Of a stretch of 64,000 bases of DNA, positions 54,510 to 64,000 are shown in pieces. The position numbers were made by a program, and so were the translations under genes. A model generated the notes under the pieces. The model was not told the origin of the DNA and did not search any database. It saw nothing but the letters and a program-made list of their open reading frames with translations. The DNA is taken from positions 248,001 to 312,000 of the forward strand of contig NZ_BMQW01000002.1 of assembly GCF_014648315.1 (NCBI RefSeq), read 5' to 3'. Numbering within the stretch: the first letter of the stretch is position 1; each line of letters begins with the position of its first letter. This DNA comes from Shewanella ulleungensis. GTDB lineage: Bacteria; Pseudomonadota; Gammaproteobacteria; Enterobacterales; Shewanellaceae.

Positions 54510-57083
54510 ATGATGCAATCAAAAAAAACTAAATTTGGTATCAGCTCGTTGAGCTTGGCCATCTCTTTTGCACTTGCCGGAACAGTTGTCAGCTCCCAAG
54601 CTTTCGCTGCAGACGAAGAAGTGGCAAAAAAAGAAAACGTTGAAAAAATAGCTGTAGTGGGTTCACGTGCGGCTCCTCGTTCAATTGGTGACTCGCCAGT
54701 GCCGGTTGATATTATTAGTAGTGATGACCTCAAGAAGAATGGTTCTACCGACATGATTGATATGTTGGTAACCTCTGTTCCTTCATTTAACTCACGCGCG
54801 CAACCAATTAGTGACGCGGCCACGCTTGTTCGCCCTGTTAACCTTCGCGGCCTGCCATCAGACAGCACGCTTATTTTAGTGAACGGCAAACGTCGTCACC
54901 GTGCTTCAGTTATTGCTTTCCAAGGTGGTGGTATTAACGATGGTGCTCAAGGACCTGATATTTCAGTTATTCCTGGTGTTGCGTTAAAACAAGTGGAAGT
55001 GTTACGTGACGGTGCAGCTGCGCAGTATGGTTCTGATGCGATTGCCGGTGTAATGAACTTTGTTTTAAAAGATGCCTCTGAAGGCGGCTCTATCACGGTC
55101 AGTCAGGGTGAATATTACGAAGGTGACGGCGCAGCAACGACTATTGATGGCAACATCGGCTTACCGTTAACTGATGATGGCTTTGTTAACATCAGTGCGC
55201 AATATAAAACTGCAGATGCAACAAGTCGCAGTGTACAGCGTACAGATGCAGCTGCAATTGCCAGCGCTGGTAATGAATTCATTCTTGACCCTGCACAAAC
55301 TTGGGGTAATCCTGAAATCGAAGATGATTTTACCGTATTTGTAAACTCAGGCTTTGACATTAACGATAATACTCACTTGTATGCATTTGGTAACGTATCG
55401 TCTCGTGAAGCAACGGGTGGTTTTTATTATCGTAATCCGCACAATCGCGGTAACGTCTATTCAAATGATGGTGGTAACACTTTACTAGTTGGTGATGTTG
55501 GTTTAGCTGAAAATGGTGTTGCGTCGTGTTCGTGGGTAGGTAATGTCCCTGCTAACGTGGGTAACGTGCTGAATACTTCTGAATACCAAGCGATGGTAGC
55601 GGATCCAAATTGTTTCTCAATGAACCAAATTCGCCCAGGTGGTTATACACCTCAATTTACCGGTAAAATTGAAGACATGTCTTTCTTTACTGGTATTAAA
55701 GGGACTTCAGGTGAATGGAACTATGATGTCAGTGCTGGTACAGGTAGTAACAAAGCCACTTTTGGTTTAAAAAATTCACTTAATCCGTCATTGGGTTTAG
55801 CGACACCAACCGATTTTGATACAGGTTCTTACGAGCAAGTAGAGACAACCTTTAACGTTGATATGAATCGTTTTGTGACCATTGGTGGTTTAGAGGATAT
55901 TAGCTTTGCTACTGGTTTTGAATGGCGCGAAGAGTCATTTGAGATTGGTCAAGGTGAAGAGGCTTCGTGGGTTGCTGGCCCGTATGCGGAACAAGGGTTT
56001 AACATCGGTTCACACGGTTTTAAAGGCTTTGGTCCTGAGTCTGCAGGTAAAAATAAGCGTAACAACATCGGTGTTTATACCGACGTTGAAGCATATTTAA
56101 CGGATGACATCTTGCTCGGGGTTGCACTGCGTTATGAGAACTTCTCTACGTTTGGCGACACATTAAATTACAAATTAACTGCTCAATATATGGCTACTGA
56201 TGAATTGTCGTTCCGCGCCTCTCACAGTACTGGTTTCCGCGCGCCAACGGTTGGTCAAGAAAACGTAGTTAATACCCAAACATCAATTGTAAATGGTGAT
56301 TTGATCCAGACCTTTATTGCGCCACCAACGAACCCACTAGCCGCATTTTATGGTGGTGAAACGTTAAAGCCTGAAGAGTCTGTAAGTTATGCTGCTGGCT
56401 TCGTTTATGAATATGAAAATCTATTCTTAACGGTTGATTACTACAATATTGAAGTGACAGGCCGTATTGCACAGTCAAGCCAGATTACTGTTGAAGCTAG
56501 CGACTACGATGCGTTAAGAGCTGCTGGTGTTGAGTTCCCTGAGTTAATTTCAGCGGTAACGTATTATACCAACGATTTTGATACCACTACTCAAGGTGTT
56601 GATATCGTAGGTTCTTACAGTATGGACCTGTTCTCTGGCGATGCTAAATTTAGCCTTGCGTATGGTTGGACAGACACTACGGTCGATAAGTTTGACGAAG
56701 AAACAACGGACCTAGGAAAAGTGCGTCGTTTAGAAGACGGTATTCCTGCACACCGTGCCACATTAACTTGGGGCCAAAGCTGGGATGACCTAAGTACGTC
56801 GATTCGTGCGAACTACTTTGGTGAGTACTACGCGACACATGCTGATGATACTTCTGATTGGGGTTCTGAAACGGCTGATGCTGCTGTGACCATTGACCTC
56901 GAAGTTAGCTATGCCGTGATGGATAACTTAACGGTATCTGTAGGTGCTAACAACATATTCGATCAAGAAGCGCAAAAGCTTAAAGATGGTACTTTAGGTG
57001 AGTTAGGTGCGGTGTACTACGAAAGTGGTCCATTTGATTACAACGGTGGATATTACTACGGCCGTGTAAACTATCGCTTCTAA
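54510..57083 (+). CDS. TonB-dependent receptor of unknown substrate
   Basis: The 857-aa protein has a signal peptide (about 1-33, ending AFA), a TonB-box-like EKIAVVGSR near 46-54, a plug domain (about 60-180) with VRPVNLRGLPSDSTLILVNGKRRHRA, QVEVLRDGAAAQYGSDAIAGVMNFVLK, and a barrel ending GRVNYRF. The large size and GSDAIAG pattern are those of the group often taking up carbohydrates, oligomers or other large ligands rather than siderophores, but the ligand is not evident. It has a CRP-like site upstream and a strong terminator downstream, and is alone. Confidence 0.85.
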   Translation: MMQSKKTKFGISSLSLAISFALAGTVVSSQAFAADEEVAKKENVEKIAVVGSRAAPRSIGDSPVPVDIISSDDLKKNGSTDMIDMLVTSVPSFNSRAQPISDAATLVRPVNLRGLPSDSTLILVNGKRRHRASVIAFQGGGINDGAQGPDISVIPGVALKQVEVLRDGAAAQYGSDAIAGVMNFVLKDASEGGSITVSQGEYYEGDGAATTIDGNIGLPLTDDGFVNISAQYKTADATSRSVQRTDAAAIASAGNEFILDPAQTWGNPEIEDDFTVFVNSGFDINDNTHLYAFGNVSSREATGGFYYRNPHNRGNVYSNDGGNTLLVGDVGLAENGVASCSWVGNVPANVGNVLNTSEYQAMVADPNCFSMNQIRPGGYTPQFTGKIEDMSFFTGIKGTSGEWNYDVSAGTGSNKATFGLKNSLNPSLGLATPTDFDTGSYEQVETTFNVDMNRFVTIGGLEDISFATGFEWREESFEIGQGEEASWVAGPYAEQGFNIGSHGFKGFGPESAGKNKRNNIGVYTDVEAYLTDDILLGVALRYENFSTFGDTLNYKLTAQYMATDELSFRASHSTGFRAPTVGQENVVNTQTSIVNGDLIQTFIAPPTNPLAAFYGGETLKPEESVSYAAGFVYEYENLFLTVDYYNIEVTGRIAQSSQITVEASDYDALRAAGVEFPELISAVTYYTNDFDTTTQGVDIVGSYSMDLFSGDAKFSLAYGWTDTTVDKFDEETTDLGKVRRLEDGIPAHRATLTWGQSWDDLSTSIRANYFGEYYATHADDTSDWGSETADAAVTIDLEVSYAVMDNLTVSVGANNIFDQEAQKLKDGTLGELGAVYYESGPFDYNGGYYYGRVNYRF

Positions 57084-57119
57084 GCGAATATTACGCTCTC
57101 AATAGTGAACGTTATTAAT

Positions 57120-57147
57120 AAAAAGACTGCTTCGGCAGTCTTTTTTA
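57120..57147. terminator. bidirectional terminator after the TonB receptor
   Basis: AAAAAGACTGC and GCAGTCTTTTT form a perfect stem with a TTCG tetraloop and T tracts. It serves the convergent minus-strand gene at 57168 as well. Confidence 0.9.
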
Positions 57148-57167
57148 TTGGCGCTGGAATATTTTTA

Positions 57168-57701
57168 TTAATCAGTTACTAGAGACAAGGATTTTGCAAT
57201 GTCGTCAATAATCAACACTTTAGGAAGTTCAATACCGTTAGGGTAAGCTGCGCCATATATTTTATTAAATGGTGTGCCCGCAACAGCTTGTTGCCCCATG
57301 TATTGTTCGATAACCGTATCGGCTTCGGTCCAGTTCCCTTGCATAAGCACTATGTGTGGTTGGTTCAATTGATTAACCACTTGTTCTCGATGCAACACAT
57401 TTGCTTTATTTGTTTGGCAGGGGACGCACCAATCTGCAGTAATATCAACAAACACAATCTTACCTTGAGACACATATTCTGCAATTTTATCTGGTTCTAG
57501 TGGTTGCCAACGTAAAGCGTGGTGAGCTAAATAATCTTCACCTTTATTGACGAATGCTATCACCCCGGCAAAACATAGCCCCATGAATGCCAGCATAATA
57601 ATTACAAGTGTTGGGATTGCTTTTCCGTTTATCTTGGCCCAAATTAGCCCCGCAACTGCAGTAAAAATTACTGCTAGCAATATCATCATTAAAATAGTCA
57701 T
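57168..57701 (-). CDS. thioredoxin-like membrane protein (DsbD C-terminal-like)
   Basis: The ATG at 57701 gives 177 aa; a TTG at 57731 would add 10 residues, and AGG lies in fair position before the ATG. Two membrane helices (about 3-22 and 30-50) are followed by a thioredoxin-like domain with the active-site motif WCVPC in VDITADWCVPCQTNKANVL. This arrangement resembles the gamma domain of DsbD and probably acts in the periplasm in disulfide reduction or cytochrome maturation. It is convergent with the TonB receptor. Confidence 0.78.
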   Translation of the reverse strand: MTILMMILLAVIFTAVAGLIWAKINGKAIPTLVIIMLAFMGLCFAGVIAFVNKGEDYLAHHALRWQPLEPDKIAEYVSQGKIVFVDITADWCVPCQTNKANVLHREQVVNQLNQPHIVLMQGNWTEADTVIEQYMGQQAVAGTPFNKIYGAAYPNGIELPKVLIIDDIAKSLSLVTD

Positions 57702-57798
57702 AGAGCCTGTTATTTGTTTATGAAAGTGCAAAGTGAGGTAACATTAACAGCGCACGCTTAACTGGTAGTTAAAAATATTAATAGAAGATTGAGATGTT

Positions 57799-58416
57799 AT
57801 GACATTAAGTACTTGGCTGGGGTTGTTAGCTATTTGTTGTTTAGGGGCAATGTCGCCTGGGCCCAGTTTAGCAATGGTTGTTCGACATACATTAAGTGGC
57901 GGTCGTTTACACGGCGTAGTCTGCGCTTGGGCTCATTCGATTGGAATTGGTATTTATGCTTTAGTGACCTTGCTTGGGTTAGCTGTAGTGCTTAAAGCTT
58001 CTCCAATGATTTTTAATGCGATAGCTGTGATAGGGGCAATTTATTTAGCCTGGATAGGCATACAATCATTACAGTCTAAGGGGGGTATGCAACAAAAGTT
58101 AGTTGCCAATAAACCAAGTCGTTTATGGGAAGCTGCACGCGATGGTTTAGCTATTTCGTTATTTAATCCTAAGATTTTATTGTTTTTTTTGGCATTGTTC
58201 AGCCAGTTTGTGCTTGCGGCTCAAACACCTGTTGGCCAAGGCTTGATTGTGTTGACCCCGTTAGTGATTGATGGGCTATGGTACACCATTATCGCTTTTG
58301 TATTATCGCATTCAGCCGTATTACCAAAATTGCGTGAAAAGTCACAATTGATTGATAGGTTATCTGGTGTAGTGTTAATTTTGTTAGCGATTAGAGTAGT
58401 TTATTCACTTTTTTAA
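57799..58416 (+). CDS. LysE-family amino acid exporter
   Basis: The 205-aa protein has the RhtB/LysE pattern: six hydrophobic helices, CCLGAMSPGPSLAMVVRHTLSGGR at the N-terminus with the conserved GPS/GP turn, IGAIYLAWIGIQSL in the middle, and a hydrophilic loop before FNPKILLFFLALFSQF. Members export amino acids or homoserine lactones. The substrate cannot be predicted. It is transcribed toward the DUF3144 gene and ends in a 9-bp-stem hairpin at 58421-58446. Confidence 0.85.
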   Translation: MTLSTWLGLLAICCLGAMSPGPSLAMVVRHTLSGGRLHGVVCAWAHSIGIGIYALVTLLGLAVVLKASPMIFNAIAVIGAIYLAWIGIQSLQSKGGMQQKLVANKPSRLWEAARDGLAISLFNPKILLFFLALFSQFVLAAQTPVGQGLIVLTPLVIDGLWYTIIAFVLSHSAVLPKLREKSQLIDRLSGVVLILLAIRVVYSLF

Positions 58417-58420
58417 ATGG

Positions 58421-58446
58421 TTAAGCCATCGAGTATGATGGCTTAA
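58421..58446. terminator. hairpin between lysE-like and DUF3144 genes
   Basis: TTAAGCCAT (58421-58429) pairs with ATGGCTTAA (58438-58446). There is no strong T run, so it is a weak or shared terminator between convergent genes. Confidence 0.45.
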
Positions 58447-58458
58447 TCATATTAATGT

Positions 58459-58776
58459 TTAATCCGCTTTAAACATTTTGACTGCATCATCAGCAGGTTG
58501 CTGTGCAGGAACTGGCGGGTTAGCAATATGGTCGTCTAGGTTCTCGTTTAACATAGCCTTGAATTCTTTTGAAAACCAATCTAAAGCATTTTCTTTTTCT
58601 GCGGCTAAATCAGTTGATTTAATGGCGGCTTCGAAAGCGTTAAAGCGTGCAGAAGCAAATCTCATTGCGGTTCCGACTTTGCCAATATCATTTTCTTGTT
58701 GGCTTAATTGATTGGCTAGCGCAATAAATTGATCGGCAATTTGGTACATGGTGAGTTCAGTTTTTTGTTCAGACAT
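58459..58776 (-). CDS. DUF3144 family protein
   Basis: The ATG at 58776 gives 105 aa (the GTG at 58785 is less likely because GGA lies before the ATG). The pattern IADQFIALANQLSQQENDIGKVGTAMRFASARFNAFEA is diagnostic of DUF3144, a small cytosolic, mostly alpha-helical family found in Shewanella and related bacteria. The function is unknown. It is monocistronic. Confidence 0.8.
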   Translation of the reverse strand: MSEQKTELTMYQIADQFIALANQLSQQENDIGKVGTAMRFASARFNAFEAAIKSTDLAAEKENALDWFSKEFKAMLNENLDDHIANPPVPAQQPADDAVKMFKAD

Positions 58777-59030
58777 CAGATCCACTTTGTCGGTGAGTTA
58801 GTTTCAATTGAGTGTAACGATTTCTATGTAAAATATCAGGTAATAAATTGTCTATTGGGATCTTTATCTACGATTTTATTGTTGCTATTCAGCTGTAATG
58901 CTTGGTTGATAAGATTTTTTCAGTACAACAATTATTCCTGATAAGCATTGATTTTTAGGTGTTGGCTCGTGTTCAGTTGAGTCTCATGAGATCATATTTT
59001 TAAGTACATTTTTGAATAAGAGGAAGCATC

Positions 59031-59693
59031 ATGGTGGCTAGTTGGCAAACATTTTTAGCAGGGCAATCGTCTCAATTATATTACCAACAGCTGCAACAGT
59101 TCATCGTTGCACAGCGAGCGCAAGGTAAAGTGATATATCCGCCCGATGACGAAGTGTTTACAGCATTTGATTTAACGCCTCTAAATGAGGTTAGAGTAGT
59201 GGTACTAGGGCAAGACCCTTATCATGGCTCTAATCAAGCGCATGGGCTGTCTTTTTCGGTTAAAAAAGGGGTTAAGCCGCCACCTTCATTAGCAAACATG
59301 TACAAAGAACTGAGTGCTGATATTGAAGGTTTTAATATCCCATCACATGGTGAGCTGTCTGCATGGGCTAAACAAGGGGTATTATTATTAAATACCGTGC
59401 TGACGGTAGAGCAAGGTGTAGCACATTCTCATGCAAAGTCAGGATGGGAAATATTTACAGATAATGTATTAATCGAGTTGAATCAACAGAATCGCCCCAT
59501 AATATTTGTTCTTTGGGGAAACCATGCCATTAAGAAAGGTGGCTTGATTACAGCATCACATCATCATGTTTTAACTGGCCCACATCCTTCGCCTTTATCG
59601 GCCTATCGCGGATTTTTTGGGTGTCAGCACTTTTCGAAGATTAACCTGATGTTGATTGAGCAAGGTGAAAAGCCAATTGATTGGCAAGTGTAA
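59031..59693 (+). CDS. ung: uracil-DNA glycosylase
   Basis: The 220-aa family-1 enzyme has [18 protein letters not shown] with the catalytic D62, [23 protein letters not shown] and [17 protein letters not shown] with the catalytic histidine region. It removes uracil from DNA in base-excision repair. The length matches E. coli Ung (229 aa). A good AGAGGA ribosome site supports the start. It is followed by a hairpin and then by convergent ispB. Confidence 0.96.
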   Translation: MVASWQTFLAGQSSQLYYQQLQQFIVAQRAQGKVIYPPDDEVFTAFDLTPLNEVRVVVLGQDPYHGSNQAHGLSFSVKKGVKPPPSLANMYKELSADIEGFNIPSHGELSAWAKQGVLLLNTVLTVEQGVAHSHAKSGWEIFTDNVLIELNQQNRPIIFVLWGNHAIKKGGLITASHHHVLTGPHPSPLSAYRGFFGCQHFSKINLMLIEQGEKPIDWQV

Positions 59694-59706
59694 AATTGAA
59701 GGGCAG

Positions 59707-59727
59707 GGCGCATTAAGTCAATGCGCC
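59707..59727 (+). terminator. hairpin after ung
   Basis: GGCGCATT pairs with AATGCGCC across a 5-base loop, starting 13 bp after the ung stop; the following tract is only mildly T-rich. Confidence 0.45.
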
Positions 59728-59742
59728 ATTGTGGATAATTAT

Positions 59743-59791
59743 TGTTGTTAATAGCTGTTGTTAATAGCTGTTGTTAATAGCTGTTGTTAAT
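59743..59791. repeat. 13-bp tandem repeat (3.8 copies) at the 3' end of ispB
   Basis: TGTTGTTAATAGC is repeated at 59743, 59756 and 59769, exactly 13 bp apart, and a 10-base partial copy follows from 59782 to 59791. The array runs into the ispB stop codon (TTA at 59787-59789 on the plus strand). A 13-bp period is not a multiple of three and would shift frame, which may limit its spread to the untranslated end. Confidence 0.9.
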
Positions 59792-60758
59792 TGTTGCGGT
59801 TAACTGATAAGTGAGCCAGTGAGATTAATGCTTGCTTGTAATGACTTTCAGGGAAAATGTTTAACGCATCAATTGCTTTTTGAGCTTCGATCTGGGCTTT
59901 TTCTTGGGTATATAATAATGCGCCAGATTCATGCAATGCGGTTAAAATCTCATCAATGGCTTTAGTGCCATCGCTTTGCTCAATTGCTTCACGAATAAGT
60001 TTCTTAGACGCATCTGAACCATTTTCCATGGCATAGATTAACGGTAAGGTAGGTTTACCTTCAGCTAAGTCATCACCAATATTTTTACCTAACTCATCGG
60101 CATTAGCAGTGTAGTCGAGAAGGTCATCAGTTAGCTGAAATGCAGTGCCTAAAAATTTACCATAATCACCAAGTGCTTGTTCTTGATCTGGGCTCACATT
60201 AGCTAATACACCGGCCAATTGAGTTGCGGCTTCGAATAACTTAGCCGTTTTGCAGTAAATCACCCGCATATAACTTTCTTCGCTAGTATCAGGATCGTTA
60301 CAGTTCATTAACTGTAGTACTTCTCCTTCAGCAAGCACGTTGGTTGTATGGGCTAAGACTTTAAGCACTTTCATGCTGTCTAACTCTGTCATCATTTGAA
60401 ATGAGCGAGTATAGAGAAAGTCACCTACCAATACACTGGCACTATTACCAAATAGTGCATTTGCTGTTTCACGACCACGGCGCAATGTTGACTCGTCGAC
60501 AACGTCGTCGTGCAATAGAGATGCTGTGTGAATAAATTCGATAATGGCAGCAAGCTTAAGGTGCTGTTCACCAGTATAGCCAACCGTCTTAGCTGCTAAT
60601 ATCGATAGTAACGGACGTAAACGCTTACCACCGCCATTGATAATGTAATAACCTAGCTGGTTAATTAGGGCTACATCAGATTCAAGTTGTTTATATATCA
60701 GCTGATTGACTGCTTGCATATCAGTGTCAGCCAGTTGACGAATGGCGTTTAAATCCAT
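59787..60758 (-). CDS. ispB: octaprenyl diphosphate synthase
   Basis: The 323-aa polyprenyl synthase (E. coli IspB 323 aa) has the first aspartate-rich motif LLHDDVVDE near 84, the second LTDDLLDYT near 212, and GGKRLRPLL near 45. It extends farnesyl diphosphate to the side chain of ubiquinone and menaquinone. Divergence from rplU-rpmA is the usual arrangement in gammaproteobacteria. The C-terminus ends next to a tandem repeat. Confidence 0.96.
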   Translation of the reverse strand: MDLNAIRQLADTDMQAVNQLIYKQLESDVALINQLGYYIINGGGKRLRPLLSILAAKTVGYTGEQHLKLAAIIEFIHTASLLHDDVVDESTLRRGRETANALFGNSASVLVGDFLYTRSFQMMTELDSMKVLKVLAHTTNVLAEGEVLQLMNCNDPDTSEESYMRVIYCKTAKLFEAATQLAGVLANVSPDQEQALGDYGKFLGTAFQLTDDLLDYTANADELGKNIGDDLAEGKPTLPLIYAMENGSDASKKLIREAIEQSDGTKAIDEILTALHESGALLYTQEKAQIEAQKAIDALNIFPESHYKQALISLAHLSVNRNN

Positions 60759-61207
60759 AATAGTCTCTGGTTGTTGGGCGATAGGGTTCGCACCCTTTAA
60801 TTAGTCATATCGAATTTGAGCGCATATCTTACAGGATATCAACGCTGTTTTTCAAAGTAAGTATTGTATCAAACGTGTATTACATAATGCTGTCTAGGTA
60901 TACCTTTACTTATTTACGACCCATTTAGTTCACAAACGCAGTGTTGAGTGACAGCGCGCCAGTGTTTAATGGTTAAAGCGAATGTTGTTCACGATTAGGA
61001 ATATGTTAGCTAATTTTTATCACTCGCACATTAGCTAATGGTGAATAGTGTGCAGTTATGTGCTCTTTTTTATTTGAATGCGAATTAAGGCTTGCCTGAT
61101 GATAATTCTTCGCGTAGAATCCGCGCCCATTGTCATTAAAAGTTTTTTAGCACCTAGTCTCGTCAATTATATGAGTTAGTGTGTTAGTCATTTGGAGTGA
61201 AATAGCT
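60759..61207. other. divergent ispB/rplU control region
   Basis: The 449-bp region includes a good sigma-70 promoter for rplU (listed separately) and two copies of the palindromic octamer TTAGCTAA at 61006-61013 and 61031-61038, 25 bp apart. No other gene is seen. Confidence 0.6.
61092..61120 (+). promoter_or_regulatory. sigma-70 promoter for rplU-rpmA
   Basis: TTGCCT at 61092-61097 and TAGAAT at 61115-61120 are separated by exactly 17 bp, close to the sigma-70 consensus. The start of transcription would fall near 61127, leaving a leader of about 80 bases before rplU. Confidence 0.75.
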
Positions 61208-61519
61208 ATGTACGCTGTTTTTCAAAGTGGCGGAAAGCAACATCGTGTTGCTGAAGGTCATACAGTTCGTTTAGAGAAATTAGAAGTTGCTACTGGTGAA
61301 ACCATAGAATTCGATCAAGTTTTATTGATCGCTGATGGCGAAACAGTACATGTTGGTGCTCCTTTAGTTGCTGGCGGTAAAGTCGTAGCTGAAGTAGTTG
61401 GCCACGGTCGCGGCGAAAAGGTAACTATCGTTAAGTTCCGTCGTCGTAAGCATCACGACAAGAAGATGGGCCACCGTCAGTGGTTCACTGAAGTTAAAAT
61501 CACTGCGATTAGCGCATAA
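61208..61519 (+). CDS. rplU: 50S ribosomal protein L21 (bL21)
   Basis: ATG 61208 is the conserved start ([14 protein letters not shown]), giving 103 aa as in E. coli; the longer frame from 61181 is not real. The C-terminal [15 protein letters not shown] basic motif binds 23S rRNA. It leads a two-gene ribosomal operon, with 16 bp to rpmA. A strong promoter is seen upstream. Confidence 0.98.
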   Translation: MYAVFQSGGKQHRVAEGHTVRLEKLEVATGETIEFDQVLLIADGETVHVGAPLVAGGKVVAEVVGHGRGEKVTIVKFRRRKHHDKKMGHRQWFTEVKITAISA

Positions 61520-61532
61520 TTTAGGAGTCTAA

Positions 61533-61790
<258 letters not shown>

Positions 61791-61811
61791 TTCTTTACTA
61801 AGCTAGATCTC

Positions 61812-61843
61812 GAAAGCCCTGCCTATGGTGGGGCTTTTGTGTT
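61812..61843 (+). terminator. terminator after rpmA
   Basis: AAAGCCC pairs with GGGCTTT across a 12-base loop, and a T-rich stretch (TTTTGTGTTTTTT) follows. Confidence 0.6.
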
Positions 61844-61957
61844 TTTTATATCATTAAACTTCATTTGATAGTTTAATGATTTTGTTTATATGCAGTAGGC
61901 GATATCGTGATGAATGCTATCTTCAGCGCTTTCCTGCAAATCCCAGTGATTTGGGGT

Positions 61958-61963
61958 TATAAT
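61958..61963 (+). promoter_or_regulatory. possible -10 element for obgE
   Basis: TATAAT occurs 28 bp before the obgE start. No good -35 partner at 16-18 bp spacing is seen, so this is only a weak promoter reading. Confidence 0.35.
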
Positions 61964-61973
61964 TACAGATTAA

Positions 61974-63158
<1,185 letters not shown>

Positions 63159-63178
63159 TTTGCTCATTTGAGGATATC

Positions 63179-63937
63179 GTGTACGCAGATAGCCAAAATG
63201 ATATAACCCGCCTTGTAGTGCGCTGTGCGCAATTACTGCTGGCCTATGGTGCTGAGTCTGATCTTGTTGAAGAGATCAGCCAGCGTCTTGGCAAAGCGCT
63301 CGGACTTGCCAGTATCGAACTGTCTATTTCTTCTAATGCATTAGTGCTCACTAGCCTTGTGCATGGACGTTGTATTACTACAACTCGGCGTATTCGAGCC
63401 CACGGCATTAATATGATGGTCATTTGCGAGCTCCAGCGCATATGCATCCTAGCTGAAAAAGGGATTTATGGTGCAAACGAGGTTCGGCGTCGTTTAGCGC
63501 ACATAAAACCAAAAACTTACCCCGCAATAGCTGTTGTTCCCATGATTGGCTTGTCTTGTGCCAGCTTTTGTCATTTGTTTGATGGCGACATGATCGCTAG
63601 CATAATTACTTTTTTTGCCTCTTCTATCGGCATGATCGTACGGTTATTTTTTGCCTCTCGGCACTTCAATTTGTTAGTTAATTTTTCAATTACTGCCTTT
63701 GTTATTACAGCGGTTGCGCAAATTGGCTATATTTGGCCCATTACAACGACTCCGCAAGCAACGATGGCGGCCAGCGTACTGATGTTAGTTCCCGGTTTCC
63801 CATTAATAAATGCTATTTCCGATATGGTTAAAGGCCATATGAATGTGGGTATTTCGCGTTGGGGGCATGCAACCTTATTGACCCTTGCTTCGGTAATTGG
63901 TATTACGATTGCTATGCAAATGGGCGGGATTTTTTAA
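63179..63937 (+). CDS. yjjP: YjjP-like component of a threonine/serine exporter family
   Basis: The 252-aa protein starts with GTG. The N-terminal part (about 1-115) is hydrophilic with CAQLLLAYGAESDLVEEISQRLG and HGRCITTTRRIRAHGINM, the ThrE/DUF1212 pattern, followed by five hydrophobic helices. YjjP and YjjB form a two-subunit exporter linked to succinate or amino-acid export. The next gene, YjjB-like, starts in the overlapping TAATG. It follows obgE by 20 bp, so may be in the same operon. Confidence 0.85.
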   Translation: MYADSQNDITRLVVRCAQLLLAYGAESDLVEEISQRLGKALGLASIELSISSNALVLTSLVHGRCITTTRRIRAHGINMMVICELQRICILAEKGIYGANEVRRRLAHIKPKTYPAIAVVPMIGLSCASFCHLFDGDMIASIITFFASSIGMIVRLFFASRHFNLLVNFSITAFVITAVAQIGYIWPITTTPQATMAASVLMLVPGFPLINAISDMVKGHMNVGISRWGHATLLTLASVIGITIAMQMGGIF

Positions 63938-64000
63938 TGCTATCTTTATTAAGCATCTTACTACATGACGCCTTTTTCTCTGCAATACCTGCCGTTGGAT
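63937..64000 (+). CDS. YjjB-like exporter component, truncated by window end
   Basis: ATG 63937 overlaps the yjjP stop (TAATG). Only 21 codons are visible (MLSLLSILLHDAFFSAIPAVG), a hydrophobic start of the kind expected for the small membrane subunit of the ThrE/YjjB family. Identity rests mainly on its position after yjjP. Confidence 0.6.
   Translation, partial: MLSLLSILLHDAFFSAIPAVG

Noticed and set aside
59743..59791. Possible CRISPR-like array
   Set aside because: The 13-bp units are directly adjacent with no spacers and no cas genes are present; it is a simple tandem repeat.

Overview
The window reads as chromosomal DNA of a marine gammaproteobacterium, most likely a Shewanella. The rplU-rpmA-obgE block with divergent ispB, the stand-alone MshA-like pilin, the DUF3144 and YajG-type proteins, the GlyGly-CTERM surface protein and the moderately AT-rich base composition all fit that group. 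This assignment rests on gene content and protein style, not on a search. I see no rRNA, tRNA, CRISPR array, prophage or insertion sequence, and every large gene appears intact.

Region by region. (1) 1-6.5 kb: an AcuI-type acrylyl-CoA reductase behind a TetR-like operator, then a signalling operon with an Rcp1-like receiver, a receiver-GGDEF-EAL protein and a multi-PAS histidine kinase. (2) 6.5-11.2 kb, minus strand: a compact operon of TonB-dependent receptor, YfiR-type periplasmic protein and membrane GGDEF/EAL protein, suggesting that an outer-membrane event is coupled to c-di-GMP. (3) 11.7-19.4 kb: a lipoprotein of the AHL/penicillin acylase family, a short CstA-type transporter, a NapH-like membrane Fe-S protein, an M14 peptidase and an alpha/beta hydrolase. 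(4) 19.4-24.6 kb: a LysR regulator, then a light-repair operon with two different cryptochrome/photolyase proteins flanking a 46-aa DUF2256 gene, and an NAD(P)-binding oxidoreductase. (5) 24.7-29.4 kb: a sigma-54 activator divergent from a 1031-aa secreted GlyGly-CTERM protein whose promoter region carries a near-perfect -24/-12 element and a possible upstream activator site. (6) 29.8-40 kb: agmatine deiminase, an amidase, an AmpG-like permease, a cyclophilin, a lipoprotein, a DUF2804 protein, a sterol-desaturase-family enzyme, a membrane-anchored XRE protein and a methyltransferase.

(7) 40.2-47.7 kb: an alginate catabolism locus. PL6 and PL17 lyases, KdgF and an MFS uronate transporter form one translationally coupled operon, divergent from a GntR/FadR regulator, with repeated ATTGGT/ACCAAT elements around it. 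The lyases would cut alginate to unsaturated uronate, KdgF would linearise it and the transporter would import mono-uronate. The later steps (DEHU reductase, KDG kinase, aldolase) are not in the window. (8) 48-57 kb: rlmG, a small membrane protein, an orphan type IV pilin, an MsbA-like ABC exporter, an acyl-CoA ligase behind a PsrA-like box, and a large TonB receptor behind a CRP-like site. (9) 57-64 kb: a thioredoxin-like membrane protein, a LysE exporter, DUF3144, ung, ispB, rplU, rpmA, obgE and the start of a two-gene YjjP/YjjB exporter cut by the window edge.

The best candidates for new biology are the TBDR-YfiR-GGDEF/EAL operon, the sigma-54 activator/surface-protein pair with its Cys/His-rich PAS domain, and the DUF2256 microgene between two photolyases. 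None is proven novel from sequence alone.
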